A program made the position numbers and the translations under genes. Of a DNA stretch of 64,000 nucleotides, positions 1 to 9,463 are shown in pieces. Location: assembly GCF_003171515.1 (NCBI RefSeq), contig NC_089391.1:2790001-2854000 (forward strand), written 5' to 3'. The first letter of the stretch is position 1, and each line of letters opens with the position of its first letter. The notes under the pieces were generated by a model, which saw nothing but the letters and a program-made list of their open reading frames with translations, ran no database searches and was not told the origin of the DNA. This stretch comes from Pyrenophora tritici-repentis. Its lineage: Eukaryota > Ascomycota > Dothideomycetes > Pleosporales > Pleosporaceae.

Positions 1-499
1 AGTAGCGCTTCTCGGTGCGACACACAATGTGGTATACCGTCCTCGCGTCGTGTGGCTGACCCATGGCTGCCCTGGCTTTCTGCGAGTAGACAGCCTCGCT
101 CAGGGCTTTCGGGTACGTGCTCACATCGCCGGGTATGGGTTTACGCGGCGGGATGGGTCGCGGAGCAGCCGACTGCAGACGAGGCGGCGGGTTTGGGTGC
201 GAATTGTAGGGTCGAGGTATGCTGGTTACCGGTGGTCCACTGACTACCGGCGCCGGCGCCAGCTGCGGCTGTTGTTGCTGCTGCTGTCCCTGATGCCGGA
301 GTAGGAAGTCGCGATGCTCATCTAGCTGTGATCTCAATGCGTCGCTCGTGGTCTGGAAGATGCGTTCTTGGACGCCGGGCCCGAGGTTGCGCGAATAGTG
401 TCGCAGGTCCGCACTACAGTCGAGCTGCAGAAGCCTGTGCTGGCGGTCGAAGCCGCCGCCCCCGTACAGTTGTCGGGCAGGTGCCGTGGTCGCGGCCAT
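1..499 (-). CDS. N-terminal part of an unknown Q/P-rich protein, cut by window edge
   Basis: An open frame runs on the minus strand from an ATG at 499-497 to the window edge with no stop, giving 166 codons. The protein starts MAATTAPARQLYGGGGF, continues into a helical stretch (about residues 20-60), then a run of six glutamines and a proline-rich segment (PPPRLQSAAPRPIPPRKPIPG), and ends in DARTVYHIVCRTEKRY at the edge. Codon use is regular and GC-rich at third positions, unlike the flanking DNA, which supports real coding. I do not recognise the family. The fold and function probably lie in the part outside the window. An intron could still be hidden inside the visible part, although none is needed to keep the frame open. 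Confidence 0.6.
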   Translation of the reverse strand, partial: MAATTAPARQLYGGGGFDRQHRLLQLDCSADLRHYSRNLGPGVQERIFQTTSDALRSQLDEHRDFLLRHQGQQQQQQPQLAPAPVVSGPPVTSIPRPYNSHPNPPPRLQSAAPRPIPPRKPIPGDVSTYPKALSEAVYSQKARAAMGQPHDARTVYHIVCRTEKRY

Positions 500-1318
500 T
501 TCTATTAGAATATGCGCTTATATATGTTCTGGGATCCAGGAAGAGGACGCAAAAGAGGTGTTAAATGAGGATGGAAAGTTTATATCATGTGCATGACGCG
601 GATATTCGCAAATCTTGGAAACGCCGGAGCCCTGGCGATGATCTCGTATTTCACGGAGTCATGTGATGCCGTGTTATTACCGTGTATTTTGTGACCTACG
701 GTTACGAAGCTTTTCATGGGCTGCGCAACCTTATAGCGAGCTGGTCTTTTGAGCCGGGCATATCGAGGGCGCTGCGCGTGGCGTTGTGACCGCGATTCCT
801 TTTTCGAGCACTAGAAGCTGACAAATGGGATAGGTCTCATCGTTTGAATCGTTTAAAATTCCTGCTGCTACGAAGGCGAACACGTAGATAGACTACGATA
901 CATTGTATACCCTCTAGCCAGCTTGAAACTGCTGTGAGATGGGTTTTACCTGACGTTGTGAAATGGGTAGGCGTGTACATGGAAAGCATCAAGGGAATCC
1001 CTGCGGCGATCCTTTGAGATCGTGCCGAAACGCCCAAGTACCCACACGTCTTGCCCATCGAACGCCATGGCAACAAAGAAAGGAAATCAACCCATCGTCA
1101 CCGTTACACCTGAGCGAGCCTCGAATTCCACAGAAAACATTGCTCCGATGAACATTCAAGCCGTATTGGTATTTCAAGTCCGTCATCAACAGACCATCGA
1201 AACATAATCCAATCTCCGAAACAGGAAGCAGATGCGGGCAAAGGCTAGCTATCTTCAACTATAGTAGCAACTATAACGAGCTTATTAGCGCATTGGCCGA
1301 TGAAGATGCTGGTAATGC
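500..1318. other. Intergenic region without a supported gene
   Basis: This stretch lies upstream of the left-edge minus-strand gene and downstream of the next minus-strand gene. It holds only short ORFs on both strands with no recognisable protein features. It presumably contains the promoter of the left-edge gene and the 3' end of its neighbour. Confidence 0.6.
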
Positions 1319-2438
1319 TTACCTATCAGCGTTGTAGCCCAGAGGGATTCCGCCACCAAGTGCTTCACGAGCTTCTTGCTTGAGATCCTTATACTTGGCA
1401 CAAAGATCGGGGAAGTGAGTGATAGCCTGCTGGAGGGGGGCAGGTACATCGCACACAATCTTGCGCCAATCGTTGTTGCGCTTGCAGACGACCTGGATAA
1501 GCTCTCTCATGCACTTCAGTCCCATGATGCAGATGCTGCGAGCATAGTCCATGTCGTAAGAGCCGTTGGGGTGCTCAAGATCCTGAGTTTCTGTGTTAAT
1601 GAGAACTGTCCAAGCAAAGTTTTCGTGGGAGGGGGATGTTGACGACGGCAAAGCGGCAGGTGGTCCTCCTTGGACTGCACCAAGCCTATAGTACTCAGCC
1701 CAGAGCTGGTCGAATTGACTCGCGAAGGGGTTGGGTGGGATCCTATTGCGCGAACTGCCGTGATCGTGTTGACCCTGACGGAAAGCGAGGCCTGACACAG
1801 CGAGATGCTCGGGTACACCGCTCAAAGAGGTCGTGTTGAACGGATCAATCTGGTTGACCATGCTTGGCGAACGCAGACTTGAAGTGAAGGACGGGCGACG
1901 AGGGCTATTGGACATCTGACTGGCATTAGAACTGCTGCGTTGCCTGTGAGGAGACTGAAGCTCGCTGACTCTCTTCGGGGTTAGCATATGGGGAGAGCCG
2001 CCATAGTTCTGCGCAGCCTGGCCGCGAGAGAACGGTGGAGAAGTGAACTGCGAAGCCGAAGAGGTGACATGGGCTCGACAAGGGGTTGTTGGCTGCGCTC
2101 ATGTTAGCAGATTCTCAGTCGCATATCTCAGAGCCTGTGAACACGTACCGGCTGCTGCGCCGCGTGATCTTGTCCAGGTGCAGGCTGGCGACCGAGTTGC
2201 GACAACGAGCTTCCAGATGAGCAAGGCGAATCAGTCTGAGCACTTCCGGCAGATCCAGTAGGTCCTCCAGTCGGGCCTTGAGTTGCAGGAACTTCGAACG
2301 AAGTATTAGCTGGTACGCGGACAGTGAGGTCGCTACGACGCCCTCCGTCTCTGTCCTGCGTATACATCTGTAGGTTTGTTAATATAGATATTCCAAAGCA
2401 AGTGCAAGTACATTGTGACCAACCTGAGATGATGACAT
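1319..2438 (-). CDS. Unknown S/P/Q-rich protein with helical C-terminal domain (3 exons)
   Basis: Proposed exons on the minus strand are 2438-2424, 2367-2149 and 2092-1319, with 56-nt introns ending CTACAG and AGCGCAG. The second has a clear CTAAC branch site. All junctions are phase 0 and the frame stays open, giving about 335 residues starting MSSSQMYTQDRDGGRRSD. The first two thirds are low-complexity Ser/Pro/Gln, as in transcriptional regulators. The last part (from about FASQFDQLWAEYYRLGAV) is a compact helical region ending LKQEAREALGGGIPLGYNADR. I do not recognise the family. The terminal codons read GAT AGG TAA, where AG|GTAAGC is also a strong donor, so a short further exon is possible. 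The start is the first ATG that joins in frame and is the least certain part. Confidence 0.55.
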
Positions 2439-3769
2439 AGCTTATGTACTTGAAGAAACGATGATGAGCGATTAGCGGTCGAGTAGATACGAATGCGGGG
2501 GGTGAGCTTGTGGAGAAATTGCGCTGGTGGAGGAAATCAGGACAGACGCGTTGTTTTGGTAACAGAGTATCCCGCCAAGCCGACGCCCACAGCAACAGCA
2601 AACGGACTTGTGAGACTCACGATGCGCTGCCTTGCTATAGGGCGAAAGGGGTGCGCAAAGTGGGTCCAGGGTCCAGCACTTGGTCGTGCCTTCCATTCTA
2701 GATGAAAGCGAAGTGAAGGCGAGTTGAGCTATAACAGGGCAAGAGCGGCCAGCTTCGTGCACATTTTTTGAACACATTCTTTCGTACGATGCGTGAGGCT
2801 GTATGGTAATAGTGGATGTCCTGACAAGATATCCAGAAAACATGGAAGTGGCGGGAGTGTGTGCTTGAAGATAATGGTTCATGTAAAGACACAGATCGCA
2901 GCGCCAGTTTCAGCAATATATAGCGAGAGAGCATAGATGTTGCTTATGGAAAGATGAAAAAAAGTGCATGGAAAAACAGCTGTATGCTGCCTCTCGGCTA
3001 CACAGTGAGAGTCGAGCCGTACTGCGAGCGAAATGAACAGTAACAGACGAGGAAAGTAAAGAGATTACAGAGACTGGAGAGAATGGCGGGAATGGGATGC
3101 AAGGAAGACTGTGAAGTAAGAACGGAGATACTCGTTGAGTTTGTTAAGATGTGATGTCCTTTAGGGAGCGAACTCTCTAAACGATTACAGCAGCACCCCA
3201 GCTTTACGATCGCAAGACCACCTTCACTCTCAGGGAACCGTGCCGAGTGTTGAGGCAAGAATTTCCTTTGCGACCCGAAAAATGGTATTTTTACTCACTG
3301 AACTCACTAAGGCATATAAAGAGACACTCTAAGTAGCTATGGATGTGATGTGTCTTGACGGGAAAAGTATCGGATATGAAACTGGCTATGTCTGGGGTCA
3401 CGCGACCGCAAAAACACCGCAACGAGCGGAAGTTTTCGTACATATGTATGCTCAAGGTGGGTGGCATGCCATAGGCTTTTTCTTGGGTTACTACGGGAAA
3501 AAGGCGTTTATGGTGAGTATATAGCCGAGCTTAAACTTTTTTCCGTTCCATGTTATAATGAGATTCGAACGTCGAGTGTTGACGTTTTCGACGATGATGT
3601 AGTGGCGTCGAAGAAGCCGGGATCGTCCGATCAACCGCTATCACCAATCAGACGCGGGCAGTTGTCATAACCGAGGAAGCTTGAGTGGCGCCCTAGCGCT
3701 CGAACTTCGATGATACCAACACTTGTAACTCCAAGGACGTCCCGCACTCTCCACTCCACACGACACGCC
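2439..3769. other. Divergent intergenic region upstream of SDH2
   Basis: The region separates the unknown minus-strand gene from SDH2. Short ORFs here have no protein-like character. The SDH2-proximal end holds a CCAAT box, listed separately. An alternative upstream ATG in the SDH2 frame lies at 3710. Confidence 0.55.
3644..3650 (+). promoter_or_regulatory. CCAAT box upstream of SDH2
   Basis: The sequence CCAATCA lies about 120 nt before the chosen SDH2 start. In filamentous fungi the CCAAT-binding complex (Hap2/3/5), with HapX, controls respiratory and iron-using genes, and SDH subunits are typical targets. The motif is seen in the sequence. Its function here is inference. Confidence 0.4.
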
Positions 3770-4850
3770 ATGGCTTGCACACGCGCTCTCACTCGTCTGG
3801 CTACGAAGCGAACTGGTACACATGTCCCCATTGTATCGCATCAGCAAGTCAGCATCGCTAACTGTCCACCAGCTGTACGGTCGGCAGTTTTCTCTCGCGG
3901 CTTCGCCTCGGTAAACGATGTACACGCCCGCGATCCCATCTCCAAGACCGCCGAAAAGATTGTCCCCGACGCCTCGCGATCGACCACCCCAGAGAGCAAG
4001 ACATCGACAGTCCCGGAGCCCTCACCCAGTAAAGATGCGAAGACCAAGACCTTCCACATCTACCGCTGGAACCCAGATGAGCCTACATCCAAACCCAAGA
4101 TGCAGTCCTACACGCTCGACCTGAACAAGACTGGACCCATGATGCTGGATGCGCTCATCAGGATCAAAAACGAGGTGGACCCGACCTTGACCTTCAGGAG
4201 GAGTTGTCGCGAGGGAATTTGCGGAAGTTGCGCCATGAATATTGACGGAGTCAACACATTGGCCTGCCTTTGTATGTAGTGACGGAGCGCAGGTTGTAGC
4301 TGAGACGCTAACGAGGTCACAGGCCGTATCCCCACAGACACAACCAAGGAATCTCGCATCTACCCGCTCCCCCACATGTACGTTGTCAAGGACCTTGTAC
4401 CGGATATGACTCTTTTCTACAAGCAATACCGCTCCGTCAAGCCATATCTGCAGCGCACTACTGCCGCACCAGATGTACGTATCTATCTTGGTGTCAGCCA
4501 AGCGACCAGAACTAACAGTCTACCAGGGTCGTGAGTTCCGTCAATCCAAGGAAGATCGCAAAAAGCTAGACGGTCTCTACGAATGCATCCTCTGTGCCTG
4601 CTGCTCAACCTCGTGCCCGTCCTACTGGTGGAACCAAGAAGAGTACCTTGGCCCCGCTGTTCTCCTCCAATCATACCGATGGATCGCCGACTCGCGAGAT
4701 GAGAAGAAGGCTGAGCGACAGGATGCCCTCAACAACAGCATGAGTTTGTACCGATGCCACACCATTCTCAACTGCTCAAGGACATGCCCCAAGGGCCTCA
4801 ACCCTGCCCTGGCCATTGCTGAGATCAAGAAGAGCATGGCCTTCACATAG
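3770..4850 (+). CDS. SDH2: Succinate dehydrogenase iron-sulfur subunit, mitochondrial
   Basis: This is the iron-sulfur subunit of respiratory complex II, which passes electrons from the flavoprotein to ubiquinone in the inner mitochondrial membrane. Exons are 3770-4271, 4323-4474 and 4527-4850, with introns of 51 and 52 nt in phases 1 and 0, giving 325 residues. The N-terminus ([16 protein letters not shown]) is a basic, acid-free presequence. The ATG at 3770 sits in a good context (CACGCCATGG), which is why I prefer it to 3710. The plant-type ferredoxin cluster ligands are in [10 protein letters not shown] (first Cys about 146) and the later NTLAC. The [4Fe-4S] and [3Fe-4S] ligands are in CILCACC and [12 protein letters not shown]. 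The length is slightly above other fungal Sdh2 proteins because of a Ser/Thr/Pro-rich linker after the presequence. Identification is secure. Confidence 0.97.
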
Positions 4851-5562
4851 ATCACGTGGCAAATGGGGTGAGTTGGTGGTTAGCATCCGCTATATGTGCA
4901 TGCATGCCGTTTGTAGTTTGCGTTATTTGCGAGTTGTGTTTGAACAAATTCAATCAATAATTCCACCTTGTTCATTCCTTCATGTGACCCGACTTGAACT
5001 GCGGACCCCTGTCTTTGTCGTTTTGTGGTACAATATCCGCCTGTAACCATGGTACCTGCAAGTACGACTGACTACCATGGATCATGCCTCCAAGGCCGGG
5101 AACAAGCTTTCGAATTTAGACCCTTTTGATTTTTTGTTTTCACGTGCGATTTCGGGCGCATGTCAGGGTCTCCTTTTTTTCTCCGTATTCTATTTGTGGA
5201 ACTAGAGATCCTAACGTCGCACAAACCCCACGTGACAGCTCGACTGTACCACAGAAGCGCGATTTTGTAGACCCTCTCACTTTCACCCCATTGTCCCGCA
5301 AATTTTTATTTTCTTGACAACAGGACCCCACAAATTCACGCAAACGTACTATGCAATGTATTCGTTACCAAACTTAGCGTCTCACGCCCTAACACTACCT
5401 CGCTAGACTAGGTCTTTGTCTCTCTCTCTCTCTCTCTCTCCCTCTCTCACTTACTTGCGACTTTGTTCAACCAACAACACAACATTATTCTACAAACAAC
5501 TTTTGCCGTACAAAGACGAACGATACAGTACAGTGCTGATAATATCGGCTATTAAATTCATC
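4851..5562 (+). other. Intergenic region between SDH2 and the coiled-coil gene
   Basis: The region holds the SDH2 3' end and the promoter and leader of the next plus-strand gene. A CT-rich tract lies at 5418-5452. No further gene is supported. Confidence 0.55.
5418..5452 (+). repeat. CT dinucleotide repeat in a probable 5' leader
   Basis: A nearly uninterrupted CT run precedes the coiled-coil gene by about 110 nt. CT-rich tracts just upstream of start sites are common in filamentous fungal promoters, often near the transcription start. An in-frame upstream extension of the ORF would read through it as a Ser-Leu repeat, which argues that it is untranslated. Confidence 0.7.
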
Positions 5563-6420
5563 ATGGCTGTCGTCGTTACCGAGGAAATGGACGTCGTACC
5601 AACACTACCACCACCAGCATCCAAATCCGATGCGCGACTGCGATTAAAGTCACTTGCACGCACCGTCTCGGCGCCTCTCAGTCTCTCTCGACTCGAGTCT
5701 GCGCACCTTGACATGGACGTCAGCAACAAAGAAATGTCAAGCACGCCAAAACCCCACCAGCTATCCAAACAATGCAGCAGCATCCTCAACTTGCCCCAGT
5801 CCCTCATTTCCCGCCTCCGTCTAGACCGGGACCGCTGGCGCCATCTCGCCCAAAAGCAAGCGACCTCAATCTCCACCCTGGGCCAGTCGCTGCAAAACCT
5901 GCAAATCGCCACAGCCACGCTATCAGCAGAAAATGCGCAGCTGCAAGCGCGAACTGAGATACACCTCGCAGCCATCGCAACTCTAACATCTACCCTACGA
6001 AATGTAGCCGGCAAAAACGATGCTCTGCTTTCCAGGGTCGATGATGCAACACGCAGTCTTCTGCGCCTCCAGAAGAGCGACCGCGCAAAAGGAAAAATGC
6101 AGCAGCGCAACCTGACACTGAAGGCTTTGTTAAATCGGTACTCAGAGAAGGGTGTAGCGGCAGAGGCAAAAGCGGATGCTGATACTGAATCTGCACTAAG
6201 GGAGGCGCTGGCCGCGGCTTGTGAGCGAATCGAAGAGTTAGAGGGGAGGGGTTCAGCGCTGCTTGATGCGTTGGAGAGGCAGGAAGATGATGAGTGTGAG
6301 GATGAAGAGATGGATGGAGGTGCAAGTGTTGTGGAGGCTGAGGTGGCATTCAGGGGGATGTTGGAAGATGAGGAGTTCAGAGAGTTGAGGGAGGAGTGGG
6401 AGGGCTTGCTGGGGGAGTGA
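5563..6420 (+). CDS. Hypothetical coiled-coil protein with acidic C-terminus
   Basis: A single-exon ORF of 285 codons starts at the ATG in ATCATCATGGCT, giving MAVVVTEEMDVVPTLPP. I chose this over an in-frame upstream start because the upstream part translates a CT repeat. Residues about 80-230 are long amphipathic helices rich in Leu, Gln, Ala, Arg and Glu, typical of a coiled coil. The last 60 residues are strongly acidic (DDECEDEEMDGG, then LEDEEFRELREEWEGLLGE). There is no signal peptide or membrane segment. I do not recognise a family or function. Dimeric scaffolding or nuclear roles would fit but are not shown by the sequence. Confidence 0.75.
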   Translation: MAVVVTEEMDVVPTLPPPASKSDARLRLKSLARTVSAPLSLSRLESAHLDMDVSNKEMSSTPKPHQLSKQCSSILNLPQSLISRLRLDRDRWRHLAQKQATSISTLGQSLQNLQIATATLSAENAQLQARTEIHLAAIATLTSTLRNVAGKNDALLSRVDDATRSLLRLQKSDRAKGKMQQRNLTLKALLNRYSEKGVAAEAKADADTESALREALAAACERIEELEGRGSALLDALERQEDDECEDEEMDGGASVVEAEVAFRGMLEDEEFRELREEWEGLLGE

Positions 6421-7207
6421 GGAAGGTAGTATAGGCGGCAGTAGTTTTGGCAGGACCGAGGCAGCTTGCGCGAGGGCATCCAAGTAGGGATCATGATGGA
6501 GCGATGAGGTCAGCATGAGCGACCGTGTTCAGCGCGGGACGCGTGCTATACCTAAACATTACACTCATCACGCCAGCTGATAGACTCGAGTTCCTTTTTC
6601 AAGGACACCGACATAGCGAGGACGAAGTGCGGAATCACCCAGCCGACAGGAAGGGGTTTGAAAGCATTAGTGAAGAAGATAGTCATGACGAACAGAGGGG
6701 AAATGTTCGAACTAAATGAAAGGTGTTGAAATTATTGTATCATGTCTAAAAAAACAGTGGATATCCGTATTCCGGATGTATGATACCACGAAGGGTACTT
6801 TGCCAAGCTATTAACCTGGAATATGGCGTGTTGATTCTATGAGCTCCGCCTGCTCATGTGTCATTGCGCCTGCTGGAGTGGTTTGAGTAAACTGACATCC
6901 GCATGAAAGCGGCTGCGACAGAGTACGAGCGCGATGTTGTCCCCGAAAAGGGTTTGTCGCATGTCACTACATGTATGTGTGATTGATCCTTTGTCATGCC
7001 AACTTCTTGCTGACATGCTGCCTTCAGCTTTACCCGCCTTGACCTCGCCTATATACATGTGTCTGGTCATGGCTACTCTGGCGGGTGTCAGCATATGGGC
7101 AGTGGATGAGTCAAATGCTATAATATTGAGCCTCGTTCGCTCAAGCTTCCTTCGTGTTCATCCGCAGATGTTCTAATCTTCTTCTCATCTGTGTCCATCT
7201 AACAAGC
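6421..7207. other. Convergent intergenic region
   Basis: The region lies between the 3' ends of the coiled-coil gene (plus) and the Zn2Cys6 regulator (minus). It holds short ORFs only and I see nothing else in it. Confidence 0.6.
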
Positions 7208-9463
7208 TCAGTTTGGGCCTGTTGGCTGCGGCCCATGCACATGAGGATTCCCATGCATAGTCGGAACGTCTTCCGACCCCAGTAAGCCCCCGATATCGCC
7301 CCAGTTCCAATCGTTGATGTTGTTAATGGTAAAGTCCATGAATTGCATTTGTGTCGCCCTATCAAAACGAGTGTTGGGAGTCATAGTCGTTGCTGTTCCC
7401 ATGTACGGTTGATCTGGGTACATGCGACCTGGTATATGATCTGCAAACATGTATGCTCCTGTTCCGGGGGGTGATTGATGGTAGATGTGCGGTACGGTAT
7501 CTGCTTGTGATAGCTGGGGTGGTGGAAGTGAGGTCTGCGGCCCGGAGTCGTGGGTTTCCAGTTTGGGCTCTGTGAAGCGGACGGGGGAAGCCAAGGAGTC
7601 GGCCATGGAGTGTAACTCGGGGACGAGAGAGGCGAACTTTTCGATTGTTCCGGGCATGTAGGGATTACGCCTGTGCCGCTGCGCCAAGTCGGCAAGCTGG
7701 GATAGCAGGATACGTGACTCCGACATATTGGTACCACCTAACTTATTCAGGCAAACAAGATCAAGGACCAGGGCCGAGCTAGACGCGAGCATGTACCAGG
7801 TGTCGGAGGAAAAAACGGCGTCAAATTTACCGAGGGCGTCGACTTTGAGTAGTACTTGGGCCAGCTCGCGACCAGACTCGGAGCAGGCATCTGCCATTGA
7901 CGTCAGGGCTGAGTTTGTGGAATCTTGGCCAGTTTTGGTCAAGATGGAGGCACGTGCGAGGAGTGCTGAACGACAGAGGACGATGATGGTGTAGTGGTAT
8001 GAGGCATGCATTAGCATGAGCGCTCGCTGAAAGACGGACGCCGAGGTGTCGACGGCTTCCACACGCAGATGCTGGGGTAGGGTATCCTTCCATCGGACCA
8101 GGTCACGCAGTACCCCTGCAGCGGGAGACAACGGGCCCACATACGACTCGTCGCTGGCGTTGAATTTGACAGTTCTGGGCGCACGGCACGCGGACCCCAG
8201 TAACATAAACAGGCGGGTAGAGAATGCAATGAAGTCAGGAGGACCGCCGATAATCCGTTCGTTGGCATAACTGATCCTGAGGCCTGGATGTTCGATTGCA
8301 CTTGGGCGGTCGTAAGAGGATACCTGCAAGGTTTCAAAGCCGTACAGGGTCCACCATAAGATCTTGCGCACCTCACGGCCGAGCGGGGTCGATCCAGCGT
8401 TGATTTTATCTTGGTGCAGGCCAATTGCGTGGGCTATTCGGACGGCGGTGCCCGTCAGGTTCCAGCATGCATCTCGGTGGTTGGTGTTGTGGAGGTGGAG
8501 GGCCGTGAGCAAAAGGGCCTGAACGGCGGTGATGCTTGAGGTGAAGATGACAAGCGGAAGGAGCTTCTGCACCCTTTGCCACCAGAACTGCTCCTGGTCT
8601 TCATGGAGGGGTATGCGGGCGACACGGCGGGCGAGCAGCAACATGCACATGAAGCTGCACAGCCATGAGGGGTCGGCCTGCTTGGGATTGACCAGCCAGG
8701 CATCGTAGGCCTCGCGGAACGAGGGCTCATGCAGGACGGGGAAGTCGGGCTGGATGTGGTCGAAGAAGGTACGTATCAGCAGCTCGTGGTTGGGGCTCTC
8801 GCTGGGCGTCGGGCGGCGTTGGTGGCTGCGGGAGGCGTTGGCGCGCGGGATGGACGTGGGGTTGGACTGGGAGTTGGAGAGGCTATCGTCGCTTCCCGTT
8901 GGTGATGCTTGGGCAGCTGCGTTCTTGCCGAACAGGACGAATTCGTGCGGGGCGCTCCTGCCGACCAGGGCGCGCAGCTTGAAATGGAAGGAGAGAGAGC
9001 TCCCAGGACCAATGTACTGCACCTGCCCTTGCTGGTCGGGCAGGAGCGACACGGTGTCGTCGCCTTCACCCTCGCCGCTCTCGTCATTGTCGCCGTTACC
9101 GTCGCTCCCGGCCGCATCTGGCAGAGGGATGCCGTGCGTCACCGCCAGCTGTCGCAAAGACTCTGTGCTCGACACGTCGGCTTCGGGCAGCAGCCCTTTG
9201 ACCAGCGACTCAAGCAGGGCCAGTCGGGTGCCCAAACCCTCGACGCTGCCATACAGGCGCTTCTTGCGCGGCTGCGTCGTCAGGCACTCAATGTTGTGGA
9301 CAATGCAATAGCGACATGCGTCCTGGCCCGGCTCTTTTCTGCATTTTTGCTTGCGCGACTTGCACTTGTCGCAGCTTGTCTCGGTACGTTTCCGCTTGTC
9401 GAGCGGAACTCTGCGCGAGCTGCTCGCATTGCTGCTATTCGGTGCGGGAGTCGAAGCGGACAT
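7208..9463 (-). CDS. Zn2Cys6 transcription factor with fungal-specific regulatory domain
   Basis: A single-exon gene of 751 residues. The zinc cluster near residues 30-56 follows C-x2-C-x6-C-x8-C-x2-C-x6-C (CDKCKSRKQKC, then CRYCIVHNIEC). It is followed by a basic linker (PRKKRLYG) and a leucine-rich dimerisation helix (LGTRLALLESLVKGLLPE). The middle region, starting about LLIRTFFDHIQPDFPVLHEP and running through IAHAIGLHQDK, RKILWWTLYGFETLQVSSYDRPSAI and the later LVRWKDTLPQHL, is the Fungal_trans (PF04082-type) domain found in nuclear C6 activators. The tail is Pro/Gln/His-rich. I start at the ATG at 9463 (MSASTPAPNSSNASSSRR), just before the zinc cluster. The frame stays open for 144 more codons upstream, but that part lacks regulator-like features. 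The target pathway cannot be read from the sequence. Confidence 0.93.
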   Translation of the reverse strand: MSASTPAPNSSNASSSRRVPLDKRKRTETSCDKCKSRKQKCRKEPGQDACRYCIVHNIECLTTQPRKKRLYGSVEGLGTRLALLESLVKGLLPEADVSSTESLRQLAVTHGIPLPDAAGSDGNGDNDESGEGEGDDTVSLLPDQQGQVQYIGPGSSLSFHFKLRALVGRSAPHEFVLFGKNAAAQASPTGSDDSLSNSQSNPTSIPRANASRSHQRRPTPSESPNHELLIRTFFDHIQPDFPVLHEPSFREAYDAWLVNPKQADPSWLCSFMCMLLLARRVARIPLHEDQEQFWWQRVQKLLPLVIFTSSITAVQALLLTALHLHNTNHRDACWNLTGTAVRIAHAIGLHQDKINAGSTPLGREVRKILWWTLYGFETLQVSSYDRPSAIEHPGLRISYANERIIGGPPDFIAFSTRLFMLLGSACRAPRTVKFNASDESYVGPLSPAAGVLRDLVRWKDTLPQHLRVEAVDTSASVFQRALMLMHASYHYTIIVLCRSALLARASILTKTGQDSTNSALTSMADACSESGRELAQVLLKVDALGKFDAVFSSDTWYMLASSSALVLDLVCLNKLGGTNMSESRILLSQLADLAQRHRRNPYMPGTIEKFASLVPELHSMADSLASPVRFTEPKLETHDSGPQTSLPPPQLSQADTVPHIYHQSPPGTGAYMFADHIPGRMYPDQPYMGTATTMTPNTRFDRATQMQFMDFTINNINDWNWGDIGGLLGSEDVPTMHGNPHVHGPQPTGPN

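Noticed and set aside
2149..2340. Alternative minus-strand frame reading SLSAYQLILRSKFLQLKARLEDLL-like helix
   Set aside because: It looks helical, but its phase does not fit the splice into the downstream exon. The Ser/Pro/Gln frame fits both introns.
5490..6494. Long minus-strand ORF (334 codons) antisense to the coiled-coil gene
   Set aside because: It mirrors the plus-strand gene, has a Ser/Ala/Arg-biased composition typical of antisense frames, and lacks protein-like features.
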